From NCBI RefSeq assembly GCF_030164425.1, contig NZ_JASNJD010000020.1, forward strand, positions 32,317 through 96,316: a stretch of 64,000 bases of DNA, read 5' to 3'. This DNA is from Pseudodonghicola flavimaris. Its GTDB lineage: Bacteria; Pseudomonadota; Alphaproteobacteria; Rhodobacterales; Rhodobacteraceae. Under the pieces are notes generated by a model. It saw only the letters and a program-made list of their open reading frames with translations, ran no database searches and was not told the DNA's origin. The translations under genes were made by a program, and so were the position numbers. Shown here one piece after another: positions 8,236 to 18,280 of this stretch (positions within the stretch are counted from its first letter, which is position 1; every line of letters begins with the position of its first letter).

Positions 8236-8868
8236 TTACTTGGTGCCGAACATCCGGTCGCCCGCGTCGCCCAGCCCGGGCATGATATAGCCCTTGCTGT
8301 TCAGCCCGCGATCGACCGAGGCGGTCACGATCGGCACATCGGGGTGAGCTTCCTTCATTCGGGCGACACCCTCGGGGGCAGCCAGCAGGCAGAGGAACCG
8401 GATATCGGTGGCGCCTGCCTGTTTCAGCAGGTCGATGGCGGCGGCAGAGCTGTTGCCGGTGGCCAGCATCGGATCGACCACGATCACCATCCGGTCGTTC
8501 ATGCCTTCCGGCACCTTGAAGTAATATTGCACCGGCTTCAGCGTCTCTTCGTCGCGATAGAGCCCGACGAAACCGACCCGGGCCGAGGGCACCAGTTCCA
8601 GCACGCCGTCCAGCATGCCGTTGCCGGCGCGCAGGATCGACACCAGCGCCAGTTTCTTGCCGGCCAGGATCGGCGCGTCCATCTCTTCCAGCGGCGTTTC
8701 GATGGCGCGGGTGGTCATCGGCATCTCGCGGGTGATCTCATAGGCCAGCAGCAGCGTGATCTCATGCAGCAGCCGGCGGAACTCGGCCGAGGAGGCGCCC
8801 TTGTCCCGCATCAGGGTCAGCTTGTGCTGAACCAGCGGATGATCGACGACGGTCAGATGCTCTTGCAT
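8236..8868 (-). CDS. upp: uracil phosphoribosyltransferase
   Basis: A 210-residue cytoplasmic enzyme converting uracil and PRPP to UMP. The PRPP loop [10 protein letters not shown] lies around residue 130. The uracil-binding C-terminus [17 protein letters not shown] is intact. The length equals that of the family. A GGAGAG ribosome site precedes the ATG. It lies 110 bases downstream of deoB on the same strand, so it completes a salvage set: uracil freed from deoxyuridine can be recaptured as UMP. Confidence 0.96.
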   Translation of the reverse strand: MQEHLTVVDHPLVQHKLTLMRDKGASSAEFRRLLHEITLLLAYEITREMPMTTRAIETPLEEMDAPILAGKKLALVSILRAGNGMLDGVLELVPSARVGFVGLYRDEETLKPVQYYFKVPEGMNDRMVIVVDPMLATGNSSAAAIDLLKQAGATDIRFLCLLAAPEGVARMKEAHPDVPIVTASVDRGLNSKGYIMPGLGDAGDRMFGTK

Positions 8869-8978
8869 GGCGGTCTCTCCCGGAAGGATGGCGATAAAAC
8901 TGTGGTCTTTCCTTTAGGCCGGGCCTCCCCTCTGCCGCAAGCCCAAGCCGCCGGCACTGGGGAAAAACACGCGGAACA

Positions 8979-10190
8979 TCACAAAAAGCTCCGCCCCGGC
9001 CCCCGCTCCGCCAGGTTCAGGTGATCGGCGATGCTGGCGGCCACATCGGTGAAGCCACGAAGCCCGACCGGCTTCGCCCCCCGCCCGGCCCCCAGCACCG
9101 GCACCCGTTCGCGGGTGTGATCGGTGCCGCTCCAGCTCGGGTCGTTGCCGTGATCGGCGGTCAGGATCATCAGATCCCCGGGCCTGAGCCGGGCGATCAG
9201 CGGCCCGATCGCCGCATCGAACCATTCCAGCGCCCGGGCATAGCCGGCGATATCCCGGCGGTGCCCGTAAAGACTGTCGAATTCGACGAAATTGGCGAAG
9301 GTCAGGCTGCCCTCCCCGGCGCTGTCGATCAGCCCGCCAAGATGATCCATCAGCGCCGCATCCGTCCCCTTCACCACATCGTCGATGCCCTGCATCGAGA
9401 AGATATCGCCGATCTTGCCCACCGCATGCACATGACCACCGGCGGCCTGCACCCAGTCGGTCAGCACCGGCGCCGGCGGAGCGATGGCGAAATCGCGACG
9501 ATGCGGCGTGCGGGTGAAACCGGTCTCCGCGGTGCCGACAAAGGGGCGCGCGATCACCCGGCCCACCTTCATCGCGTGCAGGAGCGGCGCCACCTCGGCG
9601 CAGAGCGTCAGCAGCCGGTCGAGCCCGAAACGCTCCTCATGCGCGGCGATCTGAAACACGCTGTCGGCGGAGGTGTAGCAGATCGGCCAGCCGGTGCGTA
9701 TGTGCTCGCCCCCCAGCCGGTCGAGGATCTCGGTCCCCGAGGCATGGCAATCGCCCAGGATGCCGTCGGTTCCCGCCGCCCGTGCCACCGCCGCGCTCAG
9801 CTCCGGCGGGAAGGCCGGCCGGGTATCGGGGAAATAGTGCCAGTCCCAGGGCACCGGCAGGCCGGCCAGCTCCCAATGCCCCGACGGCGTATCCTTGCCC
9901 GGAGACACCTCGCTCGCCGCTCCCCAGAGCCCCTGCGGCACCGCCCCGAGGCCCGGCGCCACAGCCCCAGAGGCCAGCCGGATCGCCGCCCCCAGACCCA
10001 GCGCATCGAGATGCGGCAGCCGCAACGGGCCGCAACGCCCCTGATCCGCCCGCCCCTCGGCACAGGCGCGGGCGATATGGGCCAGCGTATTGGCCCCGGT
10101 GTCGGGCGTTTCGCCGTTGAAGAACCGGCCGGCGTCCGGTGCGCCGCCGATGCCGACGGAATCCATCACCACCAGAAACGCCCGGGTCAT
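8979..10190 (-). CDS. deoB: phosphopentomutase
   Basis: A 403-residue alkaline-phosphatase-superfamily enzyme that interconverts (deoxy)ribose 1-phosphate and 5-phosphate. Metal-binding motifs are at both ends: V-M-D-S-V-G-I-G near residue 10 and T-A-D-H-G-N-D-P-S-W-S-G-T-D-H-T near 345. The latter carries the conserved Asp/His ligands. The ATG overlaps the deoA stop by 4 bases (ATGA), so it is coupled to deoA. It feeds sugar phosphate from nucleoside cleavage into central metabolism. Confidence 0.96.
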   Translation of the reverse strand: MTRAFLVVMDSVGIGGAPDAGRFFNGETPDTGANTLAHIARACAEGRADQGRCGPLRLPHLDALGLGAAIRLASGAVAPGLGAVPQGLWGAASEVSPGKDTPSGHWELAGLPVPWDWHYFPDTRPAFPPELSAAVARAAGTDGILGDCHASGTEILDRLGGEHIRTGWPICYTSADSVFQIAAHEERFGLDRLLTLCAEVAPLLHAMKVGRVIARPFVGTAETGFTRTPHRRDFAIAPPAPVLTDWVQAAGGHVHAVGKIGDIFSMQGIDDVVKGTDAALMDHLGGLIDSAGEGSLTFANFVEFDSLYGHRRDIAGYARALEWFDAAIGPLIARLRPGDLMILTADHGNDPSWSGTDHTRERVPVLGAGRGAKPVGLRGFTDVAASIADHLNLAERGPGRSFL

Positions 10191-11506
10191 GGTGCGATCC
10201 TGTCGTGGATCAACTCCGGAACCAGGACCGGATCGGGGCCGATGGTGATCGCCGCGCGCACCATCGCCGCCGCCCGCCGCGCCGCGTCCTCGCGGGCGGC
10301 ATGAACCAGCGCCAGCGGCGTGGAAGCCTCCACCCGGGCGCCCAGCCGGATCACATCGGAGAGGCCGACGGCGGGATCGATAGTATCGGTCTCCACCTGC
10401 CGCCCGCCCCCCAGCGCCACCACCGCCAGACCCAGCGCCTCGCCATCGATGGCGGTGACATAGCCGGAAGCCCGCGCCGGAATTTCGTGAATCACCGTCG
10501 CCTCCGGCAGGAAGCGGCCCCAGGTGTCAACGAAGCTGAGCGGCCCGCCCTGCGCCGCGATCATCGCCCCGAACCGCTCCGCCGCGCGGCCATCGGCGAT
10601 CGCGGCGGCAATCGCCGCCTCCCCCGCCGTGATGGTGTCGGCCAGACCGGCATCGCAAAGCAGCTGCCCCCCCAACGCCACCGAAAGCGCGTGCAACGAC
10701 CCGGTGGTCTGCCCCGCCAGCACCTGCATCGCGGCATCGACCTCCAGCGCGTTCCCCAGCGCCGGCGCCAGCGGCTGCGCCATATCGGTGATCAGCGCCG
10801 AGGCACGGCAACCGGCGGCATTGGCGGTTTCGGTCAGGGCGCGGGCCAGCGCTGCCGCCGCCTCCGGCGTCTTCATGAAGGCGCCGCTGCCCAGTTTCAC
10901 GTCCAGCACCAGCGCCTGCGGCGCCTCCGCCAGCTTCTTCGACAGGATCGAGGCGGTGATCAGATCGAGGCTTTCCACCGTCCCGGTGACATCGCGCACC
11001 GCATAGAGCCGGCGGTCCGCCGGCGCGATATCGGCCGAGGCGCCGGCGATGACGCAGCCGGCGCGGGTGACGATCTGCGCCAGCATATCGGCCGGGAACT
11101 GGGTGGAGACGCCGGGGATCGCCTCCAGCTTGTCGAGGGTGCCGCCGGTATGACCCAGCCCACGGCCCGAGATCATCGGCACGAAGGCGCCGCAGGCGGC
11201 CAGCGCCGGCGCCAGCACCAGTGACACGCAATCGCCGACGCCGCCGGTGGAATGCTTGTCGACCACCGGGCCGTCCAGCGCCCAGCCCATCACCGCGCCG
11301 CTGTCACGCATCGCCAGGGTCAGCGCGGTCCGCCCCGCCGCCCCCAGATCGCCCCGACAGACCCCCATGGCAAAAGCGCCGGCCTGGGCATCGCTGACCC
11401 GGCCATCGGCCAGACCCGCGGCGAACCAGCGCAGCTCTTCCTCCGTCGGGGCCTCGCCCCGGCGCAGCCGGGACAGCACCCTGCGCGCATCCAGACGCGA
11501 CTCCAT
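10187..11506 (-). CDS. deoA: thymidine phosphorylase
   Basis: A 439-residue enzyme that cleaves thymidine and deoxyuridine with phosphate to base and deoxyribose 1-phosphate. The phosphate-binding K-H-S-T-G-G-V-G-D motif lies near residue 84. The pyrimidine-site S-G-R-G-L-G-H-T-G-G-T-L-D-K segment follows. Length and order match the family. It is the middle gene of cdd–deoA–deoB, with a 4-base gap to cdd and a 4-base overlap with deoB. Confidence 0.96.
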   Translation of the reverse strand: MESRLDARRVLSRLRRGEAPTEEELRWFAAGLADGRVSDAQAGAFAMGVCRGDLGAAGRTALTLAMRDSGAVMGWALDGPVVDKHSTGGVGDCVSLVLAPALAACGAFVPMISGRGLGHTGGTLDKLEAIPGVSTQFPADMLAQIVTRAGCVIAGASADIAPADRRLYAVRDVTGTVESLDLITASILSKKLAEAPQALVLDVKLGSGAFMKTPEAAAALARALTETANAAGCRASALITDMAQPLAPALGNALEVDAAMQVLAGQTTGSLHALSVALGGQLLCDAGLADTITAGEAAIAAAIADGRAAERFGAMIAAQGGPLSFVDTWGRFLPEATVIHEIPARASGYVTAIDGEALGLAVVALGGGRQVETDTIDPAVGLSDVIRLGARVEASTPLALVHAAREDAARRAAAMVRAAITIGPDPVLVPELIHDRIAP

Positions 11507-11510
11507 CGGA

Positions 11511-11903
11511 TCAGCTCTTTTTCATATGGTCGGTGTTGAAGGCGCCCGGCAGCAGCTCCGCGAGTGTCATCACCTGCTCCTCGCCGGCAATGGTGCCCAT
11601 GATCACCGGCACATGACCGGCGCCGAATTCCGCCAGCTTCTGCCGGCAGCCGCCGCAGGGCGACACCGGCATCGGTGAGTCGGCGATGACATAGACCTCA
11701 TGCAGCACCGTCTCTCCGGCGGCGACCATGGCGGCGATGGCCCCGGCCTCGGCGCAGGTGCCCTCGGGGTAGGACACATTTTCGACATTGCAGCCGGTGT
11801 AGACCGTGCCCGAGGCCGCGCGGATCGCCGCCCCGACCTTGAACTTGGAATAGGGCGCATAGGCGTTTTCGAAAACGGTGGTGGCTGCGGCTCTCAGGGA
11901 CAT
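11511..11903 (-). CDS. cdd: cytidine deaminase
   Basis: A 130-residue tetrameric-type cytidine deaminase that makes uridine or deoxyuridine. The zinc and catalytic elements are G-T-C-A-E-A-G (Cys and catalytic Glu) and S-P-C-G-G-C (two Cys), with C-N-V-E-N upstream for ribose contact. The ATG at 11903 has a GGAGAG site 4 bases upstream. The frame extends to 12011, but the extension is Pro/Gly-rich and unlike the family. It is the first gene of the salvage operon, so the promoter should lie in 11904-12098. Confidence 0.95.
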   Translation of the reverse strand: MSLRAAATTVFENAYAPYSKFKVGAAIRAASGTVYTGCNVENVSYPEGTCAEAGAIAAMVAAGETVLHEVYVIADSPMPVSPCGGCRQKLAEFGAGHVPVIMGTIAGEEQVMTLAELLPGAFNTDHMKKS

Positions 11904-12058
11904 CTCACTCTCCGGTGTTTTTGCCCATCTTGCGACCCCGCCGCCGGGATGCAAGGCCGGATACGCCGCAGGCGCCCGGCCGGCCCTGCCCCGCGCCCCC
12001 GGAGGCCGCATGGAAACACGTGCGATGCAAATCCGCGGTTTCGCCCGGATCGAAAGAG

Positions 12059-12072
12059 GTTTAATATTAAAC
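12059..12072. promoter_or_regulatory. perfect 14-bp palindrome upstream of maeB
   Basis: GTTTAATATTAAAC is a perfect palindrome. It immediately precedes TATACT (12073-12078), a good -10 for the malic enzyme gene starting at 12099. This is a candidate repressor operator; I cannot name the regulator. Confidence 0.5.
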
Positions 12073-12098
12073 TATACTCTCCCAACGGAGCACCCCAG

Positions 12099-14372
12099 AT
12101 GAGCGAGCATCAGAACCTGCGGCAGGCCGCGCTGTTCTATCATGAATATCCCAAGCCCGGGAAACTCGAGATTCGCGCGACCAAGCCGATGGCCAACGGC
12201 CGCGACCTGAGCCGCGCCTATTCACCCGGGGTGGCGGAGGCCTGTCTTGAGATCAAGGCCGATCCGGCCAATTCCGCCCGCTACACCGCGCGCGGCAATC
12301 TGGTGGCGGTGGTGACGAACGGCACCGCGGTGCTGGGGCTCGGCAACATCGGGGCGCTGGCCTCCAAGCCGGTGATGGAGGGCAAGGCCGTGCTCTTCAA
12401 GAAATTCGCCAGCATCGACTGTTTCGATATCGAGCTGAACGAACCCGATCCGGAGAAGCTGGCCGAGATCGTCTGCGCGCTGGAGCCGACCTTCGGCGCC
12501 ATCAACCTTGAGGACATCAAGGCGCCCGACTGTTTCATCGTCGAGAAGATCTGCCGCGAGCGGATGAACATCCCGGTGTTCCACGACGATCAGCACGGCA
12601 CCGCCATCGTGGTCGGCGCCGCCGCCAAGAACGCGCTGCATGTCGCCGGCAAGGCCTTCGAGGATATCAAGATCGTCTCCACCGGTGGCGGCGCCGCCGG
12701 GATCGCCTGCCTCAACATGCTGCTCAAGCTCGGCGTCCGGCGTGAGAACGTCTGGCTCTGCGACATTCACGGGCTGGTCTACGAGGGGCGCGAGGTGGAC
12801 ATGAACCCGCAGAAAGCGGCCTATGCCCAGCCCTCCGACCTGCGCGATCTGGATCAGGTGATCGAAGGCGCCGACATGTTCCTCGGCCTGTCCGGCCCCA
12901 ACGTTCTGACGCCGAAAATGGTGGCGAAGATGAACAGCCGCCCAGTGATCTTCGCCCTCGCCAACCCGACGCCCGAAATCCTGCCCGAGGAGGCACGCAA
13001 GGTCGCCCCCGACGCGATCATCGCCACCGGCCGCTCGGACTATCCCAACCAGGTCAACAACGTCCTGTGTTTCCCCTTCATCTTCCGCGGCGCGCTGGAT
13101 GTCGGCGCGACCGAGATCAACGATGCGATGCAGCTGGCCTGTATCGACGGCATCGCGCAGCTGGCGCGCGCCACCACCAGCGCCGAGGCGGCGGCCGCCT
13201 ATCGCGGGGAACAGCTGACCTTCGGCGCCGATTACCTGATCCCGAAACCCTTCGATCCCCGGCTGATCGGCACCGTCGCCACCGCCGTCGCCAAGGCGGC
13301 GATGGAAAGCGGCGTGGCCAGCCGGCCGCTGGAGGATCTGGCCGCCTACAAGCAGAAACTGAACGGCTCGGTGTTCAAATCGGCGATGATGATGCGCCCG
13401 GTGTTCGAAGCTGCCCGCACCGCCAGCCGCCGCATCGTCTTTGCCGAGGGCGAGGACGAACGGGTGCTGCGCGCCTCGCAGGCGGTGCTGGAGGAGACCA
13501 CCGAGACACCGATCCTGATCGGCCGGCCCGACGTGATCGAGCGGCGCTGCGAACGCTACGGGCTGACCATCCGCCCGGGCCGCGACTTCGAGATCGTCAA
13601 CCCGCAGGACGACCCGCGCTATCGCGATTACTGGGGCACCTATCATTCGCTGATGTCGCGGCGGGGCGTCACCCCCGATCTGGCCCGCGCCATCATGCGC
13701 ACCAATACCACCGCCATCGGCGCGGTGATGGTCCAGCGCGGCGAGGCCGACAGCCTGATCTGCGGCACCTTCGGTCAGTACCTGTGGCACCTGAACTATA
13801 TCCAGCAGGTGCTGGGCAGCGGGGCGCTGCATCCGGTCGGCGCCCTGTCGCTGATGATTCTGGAAGACGGGCCGCTGTTCATCGCCGACACCCATGTGCA
13901 TCACGACCCGACGCCCGAACAGATCACCGAAACGGTGATCGGTGCCGCGCGCCATGTCCGCCGCTTCGGGCTGGAGCCGAATGTGGCGCTTTGCTCGCAT
14001 TCGCAATTCGGCAACCTCGATTGCGGCACCGGGCAACGGATGCGGGCCGCGCTGGAGATCCTCGATTCCGAACCGCGCAACTTCAACTACGAAGGCGAGA
14101 TGCATATCGACGCCGCGCTGGATGCCGATCTGCGCGAACGCATCTTCCCCGAAACCCGGCTCAAGGGCGCCGCCAACGTGCTGGTCTTCGCCAATACCGA
14201 TGCCGCCTCCGGGGTGCGTAACATCCTGAAAATGAAGGGCGGCGGGCTCGAAGTCGGACCGGTCCTGATGGGGATGGGCAACCGCGCCCATATCGTGACC
14301 CCCTCGATCACCACCCGCGGGCTGCTGAACATGAGCGCCATCGCCGGCACGCCGGTGGCCCACTACGGCTGA
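12099..14372 (+). CDS. maeB: NADP-dependent malic enzyme, MaeB type (malic enzyme–PTA-like fusion)
   Basis: A 757-residue two-domain protein. Residues 1 to about 430 are malic enzyme, decarboxylating malate to pyruvate. They contain the substrate helix S-R-A-Y-S-P-G-V-A near residue 38, D-D-Q-H-G-T-A near 162 and the nucleotide loop [10 protein letters not shown] near 193. Residues about 430-757 resemble phosphotransacetylase. In this family that half is regulatory rather than catalytic. The ATG at 12099 has GGAG upstream. The open frame continues to 11700 through the divergent promoter and is not coding. It lies just upstream of propionyl-CoA synthetase, consistent with organic-acid metabolism. 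Confidence 0.93.
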   Translation: MSEHQNLRQAALFYHEYPKPGKLEIRATKPMANGRDLSRAYSPGVAEACLEIKADPANSARYTARGNLVAVVTNGTAVLGLGNIGALASKPVMEGKAVLFKKFASIDCFDIELNEPDPEKLAEIVCALEPTFGAINLEDIKAPDCFIVEKICRERMNIPVFHDDQHGTAIVVGAAAKNALHVAGKAFEDIKIVSTGGGAAGIACLNMLLKLGVRRENVWLCDIHGLVYEGREVDMNPQKAAYAQPSDLRDLDQVIEGADMFLGLSGPNVLTPKMVAKMNSRPVIFALANPTPEILPEEARKVAPDAIIATGRSDYPNQVNNVLCFPFIFRGALDVGATEINDAMQLACIDGIAQLARATTSAEAAAAYRGEQLTFGADYLIPKPFDPRLIGTVATAVAKAAMESGVASRPLEDLAAYKQKLNGSVFKSAMMMRPVFEAARTASRRIVFAEGEDERVLRASQAVLEETTETPILIGRPDVIERRCERYGLTIRPGRDFEIVNPQDDPRYRDYWGTYHSLMSRRGVTPDLARAIMRTNTTAIGAVMVQRGEADSLICGTFGQYLWHLNYIQQVLGSGALHPVGALSLMILEDGPLFIADTHVHHDPTPEQITETVIGAARHVRRFGLEPNVALCSHSQFGNLDCGTGQRMRAALEILDSEPRNFNYEGEMHIDAALDADLRERIFPETRLKGAANVLVFANTDAASGVRNILKMKGGGLEVGPVLMGMGNRAHIVTPSITTRGLLNMSAIAGTPVAHYG

Positions 14373-14406
14373 CGTCGCCGGGCATCGCGAATCAGACCCC
14401 GGGCGT

Positions 14407-14488
14407 TTTGCAATCGTCCGGGGTTGAGAAGTTTGCAAAGTCGCGGGCCGCTTTGCTTCGCCCCCGATCGCTTTGCCATGTTTGCAAA
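14407..14488. promoter_or_regulatory. TTTGCAAA operator cluster upstream of prpE
   Basis: Two exact TTTGCAAA palindromes occur at 14432-14439 and 14481-14488. Near copies lie at 14407 (TTTGCAAT), 14452 (TTTGCTTC) and 14472 (TTTGCCAT). As I recall, ScfR/PccR short-chain acyl-CoA regulators of Rhodobacter bind TTTGCAAA-type elements near propionyl-CoA genes, so propionate-responsive control of prpE is likely. Confidence 0.6.
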
Positions 14489-14577
14489 ATTTTCCTGTCC
14501 CCCACGCCTCCCCCCGGCAACTTTATTGCGATAATCTGACGCGAAGTCCTGCACCCGGCTTGCCCGAAGGGAACGCG

Positions 14578-14592
14578 GCTCGTAACACGAGC
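14578..14592 (+). promoter_or_regulatory. small hairpin in the prpE leader
   Basis: GCTCGT-AAC-ACGAGC forms a perfect 6-bp stem just upstream of the GAGGAGGG ribosome site. It may stabilise the transcript 5' end or be incidental. Confidence 0.3.
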
Positions 14593-14616
14593 ACAGACGC
14601 TAGAGGAGGGAGTACC

Positions 14617-16509
14617 ATGGCATACAAGGACGTGTACGAAGGCTGGAAGCGCGACCCTGAGGCCTTCTGGATGGAAGCGGCCCAGGCCATCGACTGGATC
14701 GAGCCCCCCTCGAAGGCCCTGTTCGACGACAAGGCCCCGATCTACGAATGGTTCGCCGACGCCAAGGTGAACGCCTGCTGGAACGCCGTCGACCGCCATG
14801 TCGAAGCCGGCCGCGGCAGCGAGATCGCGATCCAGCACGAGAGCCCGATCACCCACGCCACCAAGGGCATCACCTATGCCGAGCTGCAAAAGCGCGTCGC
14901 CTCCCTGGCCGGGGCACTGCGCATGCGCGGCGTGGAAAAGGGCGACCGGGTCATCATCTACATGCCGATGATCCCCGAGGCGCTGGAGGCGATGCTGGCC
15001 TGTGCCCGTCTGGGCGCGGTTCACTCAGTGGTCTTCGGCGGCTTTGCCGCCCATGAGCTGGCGGTCCGCATCGACGACTGCACGCCCAAGGCGATCATCG
15101 CCGCCTCCTGCGGGCTGGAGCCCAACCGGGTGGTTCATTACAAACCGCTGCTGGACGAGGCCATCGAGCTGGCCGAGCACAAGCCGGAATTCTGCGTCAT
15201 TTTCCAGCGCGAACAGGAAGTCGCCAAGCTGATCGAGGGCCGCGATTTCAACTGGCACGGCTTCCAGTACGGGGTGAAACCGGCCGAATGCGTGCCGGTC
15301 GAGGGCAATCACCCGGCCTATATCCTCTATACCTCCGGCACCACTGGCCAGCCCAAGGGCGTGGTGCGCCACACCGCCGGCCATATCGTCGCCCTGCAAT
15401 GGACGATGAAGAACATCTACAACATCGAGGCCGGCGACCGGTTCTGGGCCGCTTCGGACGTCGGCTGGGTCGTCGGGCACAGCTATATCTGCTACGGCCC
15501 GCTGCTGGCCGGCGCGATGACCATCGTCTTCGAAGGCAAGCCGGTGGGCACCCCCCACCCCGGCGTCTTCTGGCGGGTGATCCAGAACAACCGGGTCAAG
15601 AGCTTCTTCACTGCGCCGACCGCCCTGCGCGCCATCAAGCGCGAGGATCCGAACGGCGAGTGGATCAAACGCTATGCCAAGCACGAGCTGCAGGCGATCT
15701 TCCTCGCCGGCGAGCGCGCCGACCCCGATACCATCCAATGGGCGCAGAAGCATTTCGGGGTGCCGGTGATCGACCACTGGTGGCAGACCGAGACCGGCTG
15801 GGCGATCGCCGCCAACCCGCTGGGGATCGAGGAACTGCCGATCAAGCTCGGCTCGCCCTCGGTGCCGATGCCGGGTTATGACGTGCAGGTGCTGGACGAC
15901 GCCGGCCACCCGGTTCCCGCGGGAGAGCTCGGCGCCATCGCCATCAAGCTGCCGCTGCCGCCGGGCACGCTGCCGACGCTGTGGAATGCCGAGGAGCGCT
16001 TCCGCAAGAGCTATCTCGATACCTTCCCCGGCTATTACGAGACCGGCGATGCCGGCATGATCGACGAGGATGGCTATCTCTACATCATGGCGCGCACCGA
16101 TGACGTCATCAACGTCGCCGGCCACCGCCTGTCGACCGGCGCGATGGAAGAGGTTCTCGCCTCGCATCCCGACGTCGCCGAATGCGCGGTGATCGGCGCC
16201 TCGGACGCGCTGAAGGGACAGACGCCGCTGGGCTTCCTTATCCTGTCGGCCGGGGTGAACCGCGATCACGCCGAGATCGTCAAGGAATGCGTCACGCTGG
16301 TGCGCGACCAGATCGGCCCGGTGGCCGCCTTCAAGCTGGCCGTGGTGGTCGACCGCCTGCCCAAGACCCGTTCGGGCAAGATCCTGCGCGGCACCATGGT
16401 CTCCATCGCCGACAGCAAACCCTACAAGATGCCGGCAACCATCGACGATCCCGCCGTGCTCGACGAAATCAAGGTCGCGCTGCAGACCATCGGCTACGCC
16501 AAGGACTGA
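14617..16509 (+). CDS. prpE: propionyl-CoA synthetase (AMP-forming acyl-CoA synthetase)
   Basis: A 630-residue member of the acetyl-CoA synthetase family that activates propionate to propionyl-CoA through an acyl-adenylate. The ATP loop Y-T-S-G-T-T-G-Q-P-K-G lies near residue 240. The adenylate motif W-W-Q-T-E-T-G-W lies near 388, and R-S-G-K-I-L-R-G with the catalytic Lys near 588. The N-terminus (D-V-Y-E-G-W-K-R-D-P-E-A-F-W) is typical of PrpE. The ATG at 14617 is preceded by GAGGAGGG; an in-frame upstream extension is not conserved. A TTTGCAAA cluster upstream and a hairpin terminator downstream suggest a single-gene unit. Confidence 0.92.
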   Translation: MAYKDVYEGWKRDPEAFWMEAAQAIDWIEPPSKALFDDKAPIYEWFADAKVNACWNAVDRHVEAGRGSEIAIQHESPITHATKGITYAELQKRVASLAGALRMRGVEKGDRVIIYMPMIPEALEAMLACARLGAVHSVVFGGFAAHELAVRIDDCTPKAIIAASCGLEPNRVVHYKPLLDEAIELAEHKPEFCVIFQREQEVAKLIEGRDFNWHGFQYGVKPAECVPVEGNHPAYILYTSGTTGQPKGVVRHTAGHIVALQWTMKNIYNIEAGDRFWAASDVGWVVGHSYICYGPLLAGAMTIVFEGKPVGTPHPGVFWRVIQNNRVKSFFTAPTALRAIKREDPNGEWIKRYAKHELQAIFLAGERADPDTIQWAQKHFGVPVIDHWWQTETGWAIAANPLGIEELPIKLGSPSVPMPGYDVQVLDDAGHPVPAGELGAIAIKLPLPPGTLPTLWNAEERFRKSYLDTFPGYYETGDAGMIDEDGYLYIMARTDDVINVAGHRLSTGAMEEVLASHPDVAECAVIGASDALKGQTPLGFLILSAGVNRDHAEIVKECVTLVRDQIGPVAAFKLAVVVDRLPKTRSGKILRGTMVSIADSKPYKMPATIDDPAVLDEIKVALQTIGYAKD

Positions 16510-16519
16510 TACGCCTGGC

Positions 16520-16548
16520 CCGGGGCGCCCTGCCTTTAGGCGCCCCGG
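16520..16548 (+). terminator. hairpin terminator after prpE
   Basis: CCGGGGCGCC and GGCGCCCCGG form a perfect 10-bp stem around a 9-base loop, 11 bases past the stop. No T-run follows. Confidence 0.6.
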
Positions 16549-16629
16549 TGGGCGGAGCCGCGAATCCGCAAAGCTCCGCTTGCACTCTCCCCGCCCGGGC
16601 TTAGGCTGCCCCGTGCAGGAGAGTTACAT

Positions 16630-18060
16630 ATGTCAAACAAAGATCTCTGGCGCCTGAGCGCCACCGAAACCGCCGCCCGGACCACTGCCGGCGATATCAC
16701 CGCCACGGCCGCCGTCGACGCCGCCATCGCCCGGATGGAGACGGTGAACCCGGCGCTGAATGCCGTCGTGGTCAGCCTGGCCGAGTCCGCGCGCGCACGT
16801 GCCGCCGCGCTGGACAAGGCCCGCGCCGACGGCGCCCCCTGCGGCCCGCTGCACGGCGTGCCGGTGACCATCAAGATCAACGTCGATCAGGCCGGAGAGG
16901 CCACCTCGAACGGGGTGGTCGCTCTCAAGGACATGATCGCGCCGGCGAATGCGCCGCTGGTCGACAATCTGCTCAACGCCGGGGCAGTGGTGATCGGGCG
17001 CACCAATACGCCGGAATTCTCGTTTCGCGCCGACACCGACAACCCGCTGCACGGCCGCACCCGCAACCCCTGGGGCGATCACCTGTCGCCGGGCGGGTCC
17101 TCCGGCGGGGCGGGCTCGGCGGTGGCGGCCGGCATCGGCGCCCTCGCCCATGGCAACGATATCGGCGGCTCGCTGCGATTTCCCGCCGCCGCCAACGGCG
17201 TCGTGACGATCAAGCCGGGCATGGGCCGGGTGCCGGCCTATAACCCCAGCCAGACCGCCGAGCGGGGCATGCTGTCCCAGGCGATGTCGGTGCAGGGGCT
17301 GATCGCGCGCAGCGCCGCGGATCTGCATCTGTCGATGCCGTCGATGATCCGGACCGACCCGCGCGATCCCTATCACGTGCCGCTGGACTGGAAAGGGGCG
17401 CCGCTCGACGGGCCGATCAAGGTCGGCTTCACCAAGGAGACCTATGAGTTCGACCTGCACCCGGAGGTGTCCCGCGCCCTCGATCTGGCGCGCGACGCGC
17501 TGGTCGATGCCGGCTATCAGGTCGAGGAGGTGGAGCCGCCGATGCTGCGCGAGATCGGCATCGAGGGCTATCGCACCCTGATGGGCGAGGCCAAGGCGCT
17601 GATGGAAGCCGATATCCGCGCCAAGGGCTCTGCCACCATCCAGGCCGTCTTCGACGAATATTACGCCCAGTTCCCGCCCTACGAGGGCACCGAGCTGCTG
17701 CAGATGATGGCCAAGCGCAGCTATTACGCCCGGGTCTGGTCCGAGTTCCTCGCAACCTATCCGCTGGTCCTCACGCCCTTCCTGCCGCAGCCCTTCTTCC
17801 GCCCCGACCGCGATACCGAAGGGGCCGAGGGCATGCGCGAAGTGATGGGAGGATCGCTCTGGTCCTATTCGATGAACTACATCGGGCTGCCCGCGGCCAA
17901 CGTCCCGGCCCTGCTGGCGGATCTGCCGGCGGGCCCGACCCCGGTGAACGTGCAGATCGTCGCCCGCCGCTGGCGCGAGGATCTGGCAGTCGACGCCAGC
18001 ATCGCCATCGAATCCCGTCTCGATACGCTGAGCGAGGCGCTCTGGTCCCGGATGGGCTGA
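16630..18060 (+). CDS. amidase (amidase-signature family)
   Basis: A 476-residue amidase-signature hydrolase. The Ser-cisSer-Lys triad is visible with exact family spacing: Lys82 (V-T-I-K-I-N), cis-Ser157 (G-G-S-S-G-G) and nucleophile Ser181 (D-I-G-G-S-L-R). It hydrolyses a carboxylic amide to acid and ammonia in the cytoplasm; no signal peptide is seen. The absence of GatB/GatC neighbours and the catabolic setting argue against GatA. The substrate is unknown. Confidence 0.9.
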   Translation: MSNKDLWRLSATETAARTTAGDITATAAVDAAIARMETVNPALNAVVVSLAESARARAAALDKARADGAPCGPLHGVPVTIKINVDQAGEATSNGVVALKDMIAPANAPLVDNLLNAGAVVIGRTNTPEFSFRADTDNPLHGRTRNPWGDHLSPGGSSGGAGSAVAAGIGALAHGNDIGGSLRFPAAANGVVTIKPGMGRVPAYNPSQTAERGMLSQAMSVQGLIARSAADLHLSMPSMIRTDPRDPYHVPLDWKGAPLDGPIKVGFTKETYEFDLHPEVSRALDLARDALVDAGYQVEEVEPPMLREIGIEGYRTLMGEAKALMEADIRAKGSATIQAVFDEYYAQFPPYEGTELLQMMAKRSYYARVWSEFLATYPLVLTPFLPQPFFRPDRDTEGAEGMREVMGGSLWSYSMNYIGLPAANVPALLADLPAGPTPVNVQIVARRWREDLAVDASIAIESRLDTLSEALWSRMG

Positions 18061-18072
18061 GCCGCAAAAATT

Positions 18073-18105
18073 CGGGCGCGGGGCTCACTCACTCCCCCGC
18101 GCCCG
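18073..18105 (+). terminator. hairpin terminator between amidase and nadK
   Basis: GGGCGCGGGG (18074-18083) pairs with CCCCGCGCCC (18095-18104), extended by one C-G pair, and is followed by GAGCTTTT. It lies between convergent genes and could serve both. Confidence 0.65.
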
Positions 18106-18280
18106 GAGCTTTTGAAATTGACCTTCACCTCAATTGAACTCCGGTCCCACTCACGCGAAACCGGTATCCGCTTAGCAGATGGTGATATTCTACCATCCTC
18201 ACCGCGTCGTTTCTGTGAAGGAGATCATAGACAGACTTGGCACGATCTGTCTTTGTCGGCGCCGGGAAGGCACCATCGTC

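Noticed and set aside
12222..14438. A 738-residue minus-strand open frame
   Set aside because: Antisense shadow of the malic enzyme gene with low-complexity composition.
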